DNA from: Plectrocnemia conspersa
Taxonomy: Eukaryota > Arthropoda > Insecta > Trichoptera > Polycentropodidae
Assembly (NCBI GenBank): GCA_009617715.1
Contig: VTFK01000115.1
Location: 310,001-374,000, forward strand
DNA length: 64,000 nt
Reading direction: 5' to 3'
Part shown: positions 22,980 through 34,685 of the stretch, in pieces
Layout of the letters: each line of letters opens with the position of its first letter
Position numbering within the stretch: position 1 is the first letter of the stretch
The notes under the pieces: model-generated
Seen by the model: only the letters and a program-made list of their open reading frames with translations
Told to the model about the DNA's origin: nothing
Database searches by the model: none
Translations under genes and position numbers: made by a program

Positions 22980-23500
22980 GATATTTTTTTATTGTTTAAT
23001 ATACCAGCAGTTTTTTTTTATTTAGAATGATTTTAACAAAAAAAAGACTTAGGACCATTCAATTTAATATTTTTTCCACTGAATTGACCAGCTCAAAGAG
23101 ATTTCAATATTTTTTAAAAGAATCAAAATTTTTTACCAATAGTTTCGAGACGCCTTAATACTCATGTTTTAATTTATTTTCTAGATAAATACAAAATGTA
23201 TAAAAATCAGAATAATATTTAGAGATTTTATAAATAAGATAGACAACTGCTCTCATGGTCAAAGTAACTGCTAAAACATATTTTTAGTACTTTTTTAAAA
23301 GGATCAGATGTATGCACAATATTTTCGTAGTATTTAAAGAAACCCGATATGCTAAGAATACAAAAAGCCATTGGTTGTGGGGAAAGCTTAATTTTCATTA
23401 GATGAAAAAAATCATCTTTCTGTACTTTATTATGTTAAGAATACAATATTATTATTAAATTAAACAATTAGTGTATTCACAACTGCTTTTCTCATGAAAT
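22980..23500. other. AT-rich spacer
   Basis: Nothing recognised. Confidence 0.45.
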
Positions 23501-23830
23501 AATAGTACTATAGTAGTTTCACTTTCACCGTATGTTAGCCGATCGACTGGTGTTGCAAATCAGTAAAGATTCAGTAATAATAAGCCGGGAGCCGAAGGTG
23601 CGGTGCAGGTGAGAGCAGGATGACATTTACTTGCAGAAGCTCTATAACATATTTTTAATTTGCCATCAGCGACTAAAGGTCTGTCCCGAACTGCAACTCG
23701 AAGACTCGGCTCGCACACAGATGGCAAAGGTTCAATAGTTGACTCGTAAAATGATTTGAAATGGGTTCGATTCGATTCGCGCATTCTATTTTACGACTGT
23801 GAATATTATTCACACGTGAAGTCATATATT
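23501..23830. promoter_or_regulatory. GC-richer island containing a consensus-like 5' splice site
   Basis: A mixed-composition, non-repeat block. GTGCAG|GTGAGAG at about 23603-23615 fits a plus-strand donor site, but no frame or acceptor supports an exon. It could be a noncoding exon or regulatory DNA. Confidence 0.28.
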
Positions 23831-24500
23831 AAAAAATGTGTGAATATAATGCGCATCTAAAATGGTATTACCCGTGGCAAACAAAAATATCTTGATTAAA
23901 ATTCCAGCCCATATATAATATATCGACAGTGAAGAAAAATAATTATGTCTAATACGCATTAGGAGGCAGACAGAAAATCCAAATATATATTTTTTCATAC
24001 AAAACCTATATATTTTATTAAAACGAAATAATTTGGTTATTATTAATATGTCGCAAAGCTCCAAACAAAATTTTTTGGGGAATACCAAAAAGTCAGTATT
24101 GTACGAGTATTACAAGAAATGATTTAAAAGAATTTCTCGAGATTTTATTTCCAAGCCTAACCCAAGGATTCTTAATCAACGGAAACACAAATAAACACCC
24201 GTGTAATAACAAATTAAATATTAAAATAAAAATTAAGTTGTAGAAATTAAAATACAGACAAAGGCTCGTGTGAACAGGAAACTAAAACTTATTATATAAT
24301 AAAAACATAAGTATGATTAATCCAAAAACAGTTATGCTTTTATCACAATTTTAGTATTACAATATACTTTAATAAAATATACTTATAATTGAATATATGT
24401 ATAATTATATAAGATTAAAATCACGTGGAAATAGGGAATAATAACGCATGAATTAATTAATATATGTTGAATAGAGGTAATATTAATCCAAAACTGGAAC
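23831..24500. other. AT-rich stretch, no gene
   Basis: An 88-codon minus frame at 23822-24088 is A/T-driven and hydrophobic, and I regard it as chance. Nothing else was seen. Confidence 0.4.
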
Positions 24501-24519
24501 ATATTGTGTTATTTATCAA

Positions 24520-25520
24520 TTTACTCTCAGTCAAAAATTCACGTCAAAAGCAATAAAATCGTGTCGGCGCTGTCTCAGTACTACCGAGCGTTCACACTAA
24601 GACGGCGCCGACATGATTTTATTGCTTTTGACGTGAATTTTACCTTCGGAGAAGTGATTTTTTTGCACTTTTCTATTGTTCAAAATTCAGTTTAGATGTA
24701 TATAACTAAATTATTACTTCTTGCAAGTCGTAATATTATTACAAAAAAATCATAAAATGAACGTATGATAACAGAATTTCGACGGCAACGACGATACATT
24801 TTTCAAACCACCTTAGCCTTTTCACCACGCTTGATATTTGTGCGCGCCATTGTGAAATTTGCTAATATGTGAGGGAGCATTATTTATGCCATAAAAGTAT
24901 GTTTCAACCCTAAATTATACAAATAAAAAACATATTGCAAGGCTCAAAGTTTCATGACACTTTAGGTGGTCAATGCATACTGTAGATTTTCGTGATGACT
25001 TCTATATGTGTTATCCGCGGTTAAAGGGTTAAGAACAGCTAAATAATATATATGTAATGAAAAATTCATATCACGCAGAATTTTCGAAGGAATACATACA
25101 ATATTTCTGACTTTAATTTTTAATGAGCAGAAGATAAATAAATTCTAAAAATATCTTTCTAAATCTGGGAATCATATATTAAAATGTATTATCAATTTCG
25201 GAGAAAGTTATGGGTTTGTTTTAATTAAAAGTCTCGATTTTTATGATTTTAAAAAATATTAAGAATAAAAAATACTGATTTTTTTGACTATATAGACTAA
25301 ATTTTCTTTTAACTTTTAAGAATACAACGTTATGGATGTACTACGGAAATGAAAGCGTAATTCTTTCACTTTCAAAGCTTAGTTTCACTCTTAAAATATC
25401 AATTAAAAATTATATTTGCATTAATTTAGGCTTTAATAAATACATATAATAATGCTAAAACAACTAAACGAAATAATAAATATATACATAAATAAAAAAA
25501 GTCTAAACTAACTAGGAAAT
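24520..25520 (+). repeat. Foldback-containing dispersed repeat, copy E, with a nested TTAA insertion
   Basis: This begins with a head-to-head palindrome of foldback units: minus core 24541-24560, plus core about 24613-24632, arms joined at TACTACCGAGCG. It then follows the same order of segments as copy D (GTAATGAAAAATTCAT, GAGCAGAAGATAAATAAA, GGGAATCATATA, ACAACGTTATGGATG) to about 25480. The two copies are in the same orientation, about 3.9 kb apart. The conserved order beyond the palindrome shows that the foldback unit is the end of a longer noncoding element. Confidence 0.75.
24813..25032. mobile_element. 212-bp TTAA-flanked MITE inside copy E
   Basis: The inserted segment 24817-25028 begins CCTTTTCACCACGC and ends GCGGTTAAAGGG, imperfect inverted termini of the CCCTTTNACC type. 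TTAG and TTAA flank it (24813-24816 and 25029-25032); the paralogous copy D has one TTAA here. TTAA target duplication with C-rich termini is the piggyBac signature. The element is noncoding. Confidence 0.65.
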
Positions 25521-25559
25521 TTAAACTTTATCGTATTTTTAATTAAATTAAATCAGAAT

Positions 25560-26050
25560 TCATGTTTTTGCTATTTGCTGTTTTAGTATCAAGCCACAAA
25601 TTCGTTTTTAAACGCATGCGCTTAACTCTCTTTTTTGTTATCACACAAAATCAGGTGCCTGAATACCTGAATGTCCATAACGTTCAGTTTCATTATTTTT
25701 TTGTCGATGACTTCAATCAAAAGCGTTTTGGTGAAACGGAAAGGTCAGCAATCAAACAGTTCGATGAGTGGCGATGAATCTTCGCGTGACGTTGAAAGAC
25801 AGAGGAGGCATATCGAAAACATTTCAACGAACGCCCGATGGAAACAAGAGGATAGACGCGTCTTAATTAATTTAATGAATCTTGAAAACATTAGTCAGAC
25901 AATCAAGAGCCGACTCGTGGATCATAGCGCTTGATTGACAGATCTTTATCTAGCCTTTGACTCCGGCCAATCGAAGATACCAAATCTTGGACATGGGTCG
26001 TGTCACGGACGTTTCACATAAACGATTTGGGCGCATGCATATATACCATG
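25560..26050. promoter_or_regulatory. GC-richer island with a PBX-MEIS type site and an unexplained open frame
   Basis: A non-repeat block with TGATTGACAG at 25932-25941, the classic composite site form for PBC/Exd with Meis/Hth. An 87-codon plus frame (25671-25934) has a polar, basic second half (SGDESSRDVERQRRHIENIS...) that does not look like random A/T translation, and it ends right at the motif. I recognise no family. It could be a small exon, but regulatory DNA is as likely. Confidence 0.35.
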
Positions 26051-26389
26051 CTATCGCTTCTTGCCAACCGACTGAACAATTGGGTATCATCTTTAAAATA
26101 AACTTACTCTAAATCTAAACGGTTTATACTAAAAACATGTATGCATAGAATGACAATTTGAAATGCCTATAAATATAAATACACCTTTATGCCTCAGTAG
26201 TTAATTGCTCCTTAAAAATATATTGCTAATAAAAATAGTCCCGGAAGATATACATACATACATATAAAGTATAGATATTTTCATGTAGCAAAATATTTTT
26301 TTTATTGATTTGAATAGTGAGTGCATAAGTTAAAGTAAGTTCTAATCGTTTACATCATATACTGCGATTGCGCACAATAGAAGTATTGT
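26051..26389. other. AT-rich spacer
   Basis: Nothing recognised. Confidence 0.4.
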
Positions 26390-26830
26390 AAAAAATATAA
26401 TCACACATGACGTTGCACGCGTCCTGGGCTCAAATGCACCATGACCCTTGAAATTTTTCAATAAAAGTTATATCGTTGCTCGATTGACTGAAACGGAGAT
26501 TTAAAAATAAAAAAAACATCGGAACAATTGTGTCCGAAATAAGATGCGGATTCATTTGAGTGCATAAATAAAAAAATGCACGCCTCGAAGGCTGTCAAAA
26601 ATTATTCTAATCTTTACTTTTTGTTGCATCCGTCACATCGAATAGAATTGAACGTGTGTTATTTTATTATCAACAATAGATCTGCAAAGCAACGTTTTAA
26701 CAATGTATTTTGCGAGAATGCGATAGTGCAAAACGAATAAGCTTTGTGAATAGAACTTTGCAACTTATAGTAATGCAAATTTTACTGATCTTTTGACGCA
26801 TTCGCATAACAGTTTTTTACGTAGTTTTTA
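26390..26830. promoter_or_regulatory. Mixed-composition noncoding island
   Basis: This contains CG-bearing patches separated by A-rich runs, with TTTATTATC and CATTTGAG words. No frame or repeat relative. Candidate regulatory DNA. Confidence 0.25.
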
Positions 26831-27409
26831 TTTAGTCTTATATTATTTAAATCATATGTAAAATTATTATATTATAATTTAAAAATATAAATTATTAACA
26901 CACGGACCAATAAAGACTGCCGGATGTAAAATATACATAAATTTGTATAATATTTTTGTTATAAAATATACATTTATTGGTAATATCTTTCACTGTTTAG
27001 TAACATATATTATTATCTATATTTAATTTTGTAATAATTAGTCGATAAAACTATATTTAAAAAACAATAAAAATGTGCAGCTTATGTTCTGAAAAATTAA
27101 CTATAAAAACGCAGACGTAGGTATAAGCTGTATAGGATATACACAAACAAAAAAATCTGCGAAAAGGATAGTTCTCTTAGATTTAATAGTCGTGGCTGCA
27201 ATACAAATTGTCATGCTTAGCAAATATTTATTGGTATTTATTACTTTAAGAAAGCGACTTTATTACTTTCAAGGAAAAAGTCAGGAAGCGTTTAATAATG
27301 ATTTTTTGAACCACTTCTTATACGAAAATCTTTAAGCATATAAATCAACGAAAAAAACAAGTAACATTTCAATACGAATCGCACCACTATAATAAATATC
27401 TCATCGCCG
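26831..27409. other. AT-rich stretch, no gene
   Basis: Nothing recognised. Confidence 0.45.
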
Positions 27410-27760
27410 AAACATTGTCAAACGATGTCACTTTGAACATCATCATCACAATTCATCTTGTATCATTTAACAGTGCCCCTGGGCGCTTATATATCACGGG
27501 GCGCCGTGATTAATGGGCCAACTTTAATGGCCGCCTCCACTATCATCATGTTCGAGCGTTGATTTAGCTGCTTGTTCACAAATTGATCGCCCGTGAATAA
27601 CAAATAAAAATCTGCGCTGGAATTAATTAAGAGCTTATATTTTGATATCGTGATTTTGAACTTTGACCTTTGCCACCCTTATTGACAAACAATCGTCTCG
27701 GAAGGTCGTTCCATAAACAGTCAATCAATTTGTAATGATCGTATTATATGTTGTAGCTTA
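27410..27760. promoter_or_regulatory. GC-richer island with a DR1 nuclear-receptor site and paired TAATGG words
   Basis: TGAACTTTGACCT at 27657-27669 is the complement of AGGTCAAAGTTCA, a canonical direct repeat with one-base spacing, as bound by HNF4 or RXR/USP-type receptors. ATTAATGGGCC and TTTAATGGCC lie about 15 bp apart near 27511-27530. No coding frame is present. This is among the best enhancer candidates here, though still an inference. Confidence 0.4.
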
Positions 27761-28909
27761 ACGATTCGCTAGAAAATAATATTGCTCATTGTTCTGGCAG
27801 AATATATAATATATAAACCTGTAAAACTGAATTGTTTTTGAATTCATATTGTATTTTAAAAGTCATAGTAAATGTTAACGAGTGTTAAATTTTAATCGTT
27901 GTATGTTATTTGCGTTTTAATTTATTTACAATTTTATTAAAGTTGTTTTAATACAACTAATAATTACTCGTTAACATTTTATAGCTGAGTTGTTTTATTT
28001 CAGTACAATCCAGTAGCTCGATACAAAAATTATACATGTATTTAAAAGAAAAAAAGCACATTTAATAGGTAATTAAACCATATTGCTTGGAATGGAGTAG
28101 CACAAATATTTTTTTAAACGATTTTATATTTAATAAAAAACAACTTTAAATATAGCAAAATTTAAATAAAAATAAACCAATTTATCTACTATAATATTCA
28201 TAAGTTTACGTAAGTAAAAATAAATTTTAAATTATTTTACAAATTGAACCCCGTCAAAAAATTACAATCTGTTCCTTTGAATAATAATGTTTATTGAAAA
28301 AATACTACATTGAAAGTGGGTGCTTTTGAAGGCAATGTTCCGCTCCTTTTATTTTTTGTATGTATAAAAAAAGGCAGAAGGAACTTATACCTGAAATACA
28401 TCAGTACATATATCTCAAACAGCTGTAGTTTAGTTCAGATTCATTATTTGAGGTCGATTTTCATTTTTTTATAAATATATTCATGCTATGATTTTTACAG
28501 AGTTAAAGAGGAATTTGTTCCCTATCCTTCCCTCTCAGTGGGCCTGCTCCCCACAACTATAATAATATGCTTTTTTGCTGGAAAATATTATATTTGCTAT
28601 TACACTTTTTGTGAATTAAATTCTATTAAATATTAAAATATTACATGTCATATATCAAAAAATATCACACATTACCCTTTATTAGATAAAATATATATTT
28701 TTGCAAATCATATTCATAAAGAAAAGTGGTAAGAAATTTATAAGCTTGAGAAAATTGAAATACAATATAATATATGCTATTAAATAATAATTTACTAAAA
28801 ACTTATTAGTAAATATATTAAAAATAACCATTTATGAGTATCTATAGTTAATTGTAATTAATTCGAAATAAAATTTAGTTTATATATAATTTTATATTAT
28901 AATAAGATG
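27761..28909. other. AT-rich stretch with a small foldback
   Basis: AAATGTTAACGAGT at 27870-27883 is repeated inverted and perfectly at 27966-27979, giving a 110-bp foldback. The rest is A/T-rich with no gene; a short mixed patch at 28500-28560 is unexplained. Confidence 0.4.
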
Positions 28910-29570
28910 ACTTTCCTATAAATTTTAACACCAAGATCGCCGAGCGCATTTATATTTTGCTCTCTCATTTTTTAATATGAATTATTGCTTTCACACACGG
29001 GTATGTGAGATATTCTCCGATAATACATAATTAATTTGGTGAGGGGAAGTGCGGGGAAGAAACCCACACGACGATATCCCGCTGAGTCCATTTTGGGGCG
29101 TCGTTTGAAATCTTTTTAATTTTTAGTTCCTATAAAAAATCTGTTAATAATATTATTTTATTAAATAAAATAACATCTCACTTCCATGATTTAAATATCA
29201 CACGCGCGACTTTTCTATGCTAGTTTTATTATATTCGCGGGTTTAAAATTAATCGACTTTTCGAAGGTTCGGAGTGTTAAGTTGTTGATAAGGGTCGATC
29301 TTCCGCGCTGGAGATGCTTCATTTGTATTGCTTAAGAGACCATTAACGCTGCCTTTCTGTATTTAATTTATGGCTCTGTTACATATACATAAATTAAAAT
29401 TATATATAAAATAATAATCACGCGGAAAAATAATTCTGTGCGTAGAGACGCCGCGGTGAGTTAACCATAACTGGCCACGGGCGAAGCTTTTCGTTATTTA
29501 TGTCATCGTGTAATGTATAGGTGTAATTAAAAATGTATTTTATAAAAATAACGATAATAAATATTAACGG
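28910..29570. promoter_or_regulatory. GC-richer noncoding island in three patches
   Basis: Patches at about 28935-29110, 29200-29350 and 29440-29515 are mixed or G-rich (GTGAGGGGAAGTGCGGGGAA near 29040), separated by A/T. No repeat relatives and no frame. Candidate regulatory cluster. Confidence 0.3.
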
Positions 29571-29999
29571 CGAGGAAAACTGTTTGATGAATTATTAATT
29601 TGTATATTTTTAAAAATCATAAATTGTCGATCGCTTTGAAATTTTACTATTCTGTATATGCATAGATTTAAAGCTTGTCATTTAAAAAAAGTTTTATATC
29701 TTTAATTTATTCAGAAACGGCAATACTAGACATGACAGAAAATATACTATTCATGTATAAAAAATGTTACACATAAGATTATATAGTAACTATCATATGT
29801 GTTTTTAGAAATTAATGGAGTTCTCGATAATTTTTTTTGGGGTATATTTTTTTTTTTTTTTACAAATAACTATATAAAAATATATATTCAGTTTAGCCTC
29901 CATCACCAGCGATCTAAAAGATTCTGTTTTAGAGATTTTTAGTCTATTTGAAAATTAATAAAATGCTAATAATAGCAAAACTCGGAACTAAAGATAAAG
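29571..29999. other. AT-rich spacer
   Basis: Nothing recognised. Confidence 0.45.
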
Positions 30000-30310
30000 T
30001 AGACCCAAAGGCTTATGTTCTTCCTGATTATCGGATATTCAAGCGAACATCCTTGTACAATGTTAGGAGAGATAACTCAAAGCCATGACGGAAAAAAACT
30101 ATTTTTCAATTCACAAACGCAAAACACGCTCGATCCAACCGATATTCCGAACAACACAGTTACTGTCCACACAACACACACCAGTCCCATCTTAGTCGTT
30201 TTAGAATCAGATACTTCTTAAACTGTCACAGGTGCCAGTATAGTAATAAGAAATTGTGGAGAATGAGAAAACCCTATGCTATCGAGATGTGGCGTCATCC
30301 AAGCAAAACT
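30000..30310. other. Small mixed-composition block, unrecognised
   Basis: A 68-codon plus frame at 30015-30221 has a polar, Thr-rich composition without a recognisable domain. It lies directly left of the TTAA element. Status unclear. Confidence 0.2.
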
Positions 30311-30328
30311 TAAATATCTTTAAGAGCA

Positions 30329-31007
30329 TTAACCCTTTAAATATCAGACGATTTTGCCTTATGTGTTTTTTGTTGAAAAATCATCTTTTTCTATTTAAAA
30401 AAATGCTTATATATATATTTTAAAGAAATTAAAAAAAATAGTGTGCTTTCTATTATGTGTAAATTAATAAAAGGGGATAATATAATTATTTAAAAAAAAT
30501 AAAACAATATTGTTTTTTAATAAATTATTAATTAAATTATTAAATTTAAAAAATTCAAAATTTCTTACCCTTTTTATTTATTAAAAAAATGTATTTATAT
30601 TATTATAGTTGAAAAAAAATAGCCATTTTATCATTTTGCAAAGAAACAAGCTTTTAAAACTTTCCAAAATTATACAAAACATTTAATGTGTATAATATAT
30701 AATGCAATATATTTTAATTACAATTAAGAAGATTTGTTTTAGGTAAAATATCTAAATGGTGACTAAAATGTGCAAGTTTGTAAAAGATATACGTTTTTGC
30801 GATATCTGCTATTATTTTGTTTGCATGAAAAAAAAGTTGTCTAGCGACTACTTGCTTTGAAATACACAAAAATACTAGGAAATGTCAAAAAATACATAAG
30901 ACACGCCAAATTGATATCTCTGAAGAAGTTTAAATATGACAAAAAAAAGGCCGAAAAATCGGATCGTTAATGGGCCGAATTTTTGGCTCTTAGGCAAAAA
31001 AGGGTAA
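30329..31007. mobile_element. Probable TTAA-type (piggyBac-like) nonautonomous element
   Basis: The left end is TTAA followed by CCCTTTAAATATC and, slightly inside, TTTTGCC. The right end, read inward, is TTACCCTTTTTTGCC. Together they give C-rich inverted termini next to TTAA (left) and a degenerate TAA (right). The interior of about 670 bp is A/T-rich with no transposase frame. The call rests on the ends only. Confidence 0.45.
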
Positions 31008-31365
31008 GACACTCCACGGTGATGTTTGTGATATCTACATATAATTTTTTTTACAACCGTATTTAATGGCCCTTACATCCCTTACAACATGTTTATTGGG
31101 CCACCTCTTCTTAATGAAATAACCACTTTGTAGAACTAAATAGTTATACTAAAATAACTAATTTAAAATTAATAAATTAATTAAATTTAAAACATACATT
31201 ATTAAAAAAATCACTCAATCAATATTTTTTTTAAATTAACATTAGGGAGAAATATAATTAAGGATTACCTGAATAAATTTAAATAAAACCTAATAAAAAA
31301 CAATCTATTATTAAAATTTATTTTTTAATGCATGTAGTGCAGCTACACTTTTATTTTTGCGGATT
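31008..31365. other. AT-rich spacer
   Basis: Nothing recognised. Confidence 0.45.
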
Positions 31366-31620
31366 GCCATAGAATAATTATTATACAAATTTACACATTA
31401 GTACATTATTCCCCTGGCCGTACTCATTTTCGTATACCTAACTATCCTTAAATTGTCTCTATTTCTAATACTACATCTATGTACATCTTTATTTATTTAT
31501 AAATGCTCTGGTAACATATTTTTTTAGCTTATGTATTAATACAATAGCAATAATCTCCAATATTTCTTGAATATTCTATAAATCATGCTTCTATAAAACA
31601 ACTAGTAAATATATTTTTAT
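31366..31620 (-). mobile_element. LINE 3'-end fragment (same family as 46.9 and 50.3 kb)
   Basis: The minus strand matches the C-terminal coding end of the LINE at 46.85-47.18 kb: SMIYRIF..., NMLPEHL, NKDVHRCSIRNRDNLRIVRY and MSTARG, with stops and frame changes. The nucleotide word GAGTACGGCCAGGGGAATA is shared with the copy at 50.5 kb. It is a 5'-truncated, dead copy. Confidence 0.7.
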
Positions 31621-31947
31621 TTAAAACTACTCTCATTGTCATATTTTATAATTTTTGCAACATTGTTTATTTAATTTATTAAGCATATATAATATTTATG
31701 GAAAATAATTGAAGTGGGGTAATATAACACTATTGTAGATTATTTTTTTTTAGTGTTTATATTTATTTTAGATTATAAATCTATTTTTTAAGTATGCAAT
31801 TATTATTTTATCTACCAATATTTCTAAATATTTTATATTATAAAAGAGTTATAGATAAAAAGTTTTTTCGTTTCTAGTGATATAAATATAGTATCACGCA
31901 TTTACTTGAGATATGTTTTAATTTTTTAATAATAATGTTTAAAGCGG
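31621..31947. other. AT-rich spacer
   Basis: Nothing recognised. Confidence 0.45.
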
Positions 31948-32161
31948 TTAGATAACTTAAATTTAATTATTAAATTTATATAATATAAATATGGTTAAAA
32001 AATAATATTCCTAAAGTAAATAAGAATAAAACCAAGTCTGTATTTTTATATTATTATCCAACATATCTTAATAAATAATAAACATACATTTAGTTTTATT
32101 CTTATTAGGTTTAAGTACATTATTTTTCAACCATATTTATTGTTAAAGTTTAAGTTATCTA
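31948..32161. mobile_element. Foldback element with arms of about 70-85 bp
   Basis: The left arm 31948-32032 and right arm 32093-32161 are inverted copies sharing GATAACTTAAA, ATAAATATGGTT and TAATAAGAATAAAAC-type words; the left arm has about 12 extra bases. A spacer of about 60 bp separates them. There is no coding capacity and no clear target duplication. It would fold into a long hairpin if transcribed. Confidence 0.65.
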
Positions 32162-33549
32162 CAACTTGAATTGAAAACAAATCTCAAGAAAAGGCATGAT
32201 ACTAAATTTATATCTCAAGAAGCGAGTACTTAAAAATAAAAGATGTATTAATTAATAATAAGATCTTACAATATTTACAGAATTTTATGACTAATGTGTT
32301 TCTTACATTGAGCTATAGGAAAAACAGTTTTTGGAGCCAAATCTTTTACTTGGATAAACAACAATAAATTAGTTTGATTTAAAATTGAGAAAAATTTTAT
32401 AAAAACTGCATATAATGCAATAAATATGAATGAACTGTATGATTGAAGTGATAATTGCAAGTCCTTTGATCGGCAAAATATGACGATTGAAAAATATTAG
32501 TTGCAAAGGAAAATAAAAATAAAACTATTCAGTCATTTCAAAGAAAGGAACAGTTTATTAGCAAATCTTGTCAAAATTATAAAATATATTTTCAGTCTGT
32601 CAGGCACATCTGAATTTGTCGAAATCAAATTCTCAATAATGAATAATATATCGACTGAAGAAAAGGGTAGAATAGCTTTATTGAGTTGGAAATTTTTTGA
32701 CGCGATTAAATGTATAAATAATTTTTAAAGTTAATTCCAGTAAGTAATAAATAAATTTTACTTTTTATTATTAAGCAATGATCAGATAAGAATCATTGAA
32801 AATTGTTTTTTTTTTGGGTTTTACTCTATTATTTAGCCTTTTCTGTTTTAAGCAAATTAAAAAAAATATCCCGCTTTGAGAAAAACACAGGAATCGTCAA
32901 CGAATAGTAAGAATTTGGAATAAAGAATAACCTCATTTATATCATTAATAAACAGAATAAACTTTCGAGATAATAACATTAAAGAATACCTGATTAAGCA
33001 ATCTATTAAACTATTATGTAGGTGGATATCTGCTACGAAGTAGCATAATTGGAGTTCCAACTTTTGAAAGCAAATTATGTGGCAGTATTTTATTTTATTA
33101 ATTAATTAAGCTAATATAGCTAATTGTTTATTTAATTATTTTATTCAAGTTGCTAGCAAAGTACTGTTTGTTTGCTATCCATTACCATGATATCCATTAC
33201 ATTTACGATTAAACACTTTTTTTAAATTTGCACAAAGTAAACAGAATAATATATTGAACACGTACATCCACTAAATGAAATATCAGATATGACAAAACAT
33301 TTACTGTTAAAAAACTATTCGATTTATACCTTAGCATTATAAGTAAAACCATATAAGTACTATACTTAAAACTCAATCTTTCAGTAATATTTTTGTAAAT
33401 TACTATGTAAAATTTATTTTAGACATGCCAATTATTCTGAAATTAATGCAAAACAAAACAGATACAAAATATGATTTATATATATAATAGTACTTAAAAT
33501 CCATTTTTTTTTTTATAGCAAATAGATTAATCAAACACGATAATGATTC
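32162..33549. other. AT-rich stretch, no gene
   Basis: About 1.4 kb; short frames at 32275-32460, 32501-32728 and 32857-33060 are A/T-driven and unsupported. Confidence 0.4.
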
Positions 33550-34020
33550 ACAAGATTGATAAAACAATACTTTTCGTGCGATTTGCCTTGTTCCGTCTCG
33601 CTTTTAATAGCGTTTCGAGGCTGAGCTATAAATTTATTATCATATGAACGAATTTGATTTTTAACCTTTGCTTTTGGAAAATCTCGTCATTGACCCGCAT
33701 TTTGGAAGCGAAGTGTGGCGAAATTTTCAACGGCAATCAAATTTTCACACCTTTCACGGGCGAGTCGGTATCAAAGAGTCAATAAATCATCGGTCGCTTG
33801 TCGTCGCGACGCCATTTGCATTGCAAATGGCGCTGGGCCTACTCGTCTCCATTATTTCCCATTTCATTAACATTAATTCGAAAACAAAAATAATAACACG
33901 CAGCTATTTGTTGCTTTTTTCCGCGTTCGACGTTTGATTTAACGCTTAACAGATAATAACACGGAATCAAAGTCAAATTCACGCCTGACAGTCGACGTCG
34001 ACATTTTTCGTACAAAGCCT
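33550..34020. promoter_or_regulatory. GC-richer island with a palindromic POU/octamer pair
   Basis: GCCATTTGCATTGCAAATGGC at 33811-33831 is a palindrome with 10-bp arms. It holds two facing octamer-type words (ATTTGCAT and TTGCAAAT) in the overlapping layout known for dimeric POU-factor sites. The block has no repeat relatives; an 89-codon frame across it (33668-33937) includes the palindrome but matches no family. Candidate enhancer. Confidence 0.4.
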
Positions 34021-34685
34021 CTCAATTTATATACAAGCTTCATCTAGTAAGATAGAGAAAGAGAGAGTTAATAGAATCAGTAAACATATATTAAAAGGCA
34101 ATAAATTATTATTTGATACGTTCGAACACATTAAAAATATTTCGTACGGATTTCGAAAGTAAGAATCAACACAATATGTATTCTTATATAGTTTTTTACT
34201 AAATAAACTAACGTTTCTCTGTTAAACTTTGACATAAATATAGAGAATCTGTAATCAAATAAAATAACGGTATATAAAAATATTGTAATTACTCAATTTG
34301 ATAAAACAGTTCATAACTAAATCAGTCGAGTGAATTTTATAGTATTCATTACATTCTGTAATATATATGAAGGTGCATGAAAAAGTTTAATAGTTAAAAG
34401 TTGATAAAATATGAATATTTGAAATATTGCTTTTTTTTTTTTTGTTGTCTTGAATAACACCGAGTCTTTAAATTTTTTATTTAAAAAAATTTAACGTACA
34501 TAACATAATTTTTTATCATATATGAAAGATATTCCAAATGCATTTATAATTAAAATATTTAAATACCTGATTATATATATTGTGTTTGAATTTGAAAGCC
34601 TTAAAAAGTGTTAATCTTTACTTATAGTTATGTTTAAATTTTCTCACTCATCATGATTGAGAAAATTGTCAAATTTATTAGTGTA
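34021..34685. other. AT-rich spacer
   Basis: Nothing recognised. Confidence 0.45.

Noticed and set aside
23822..24088. 88-codon hydrophobic minus frame as a membrane protein gene
   Set aside because: Composition is what A/T-rich DNA yields by chance, with no start context, homologue or splice structure.
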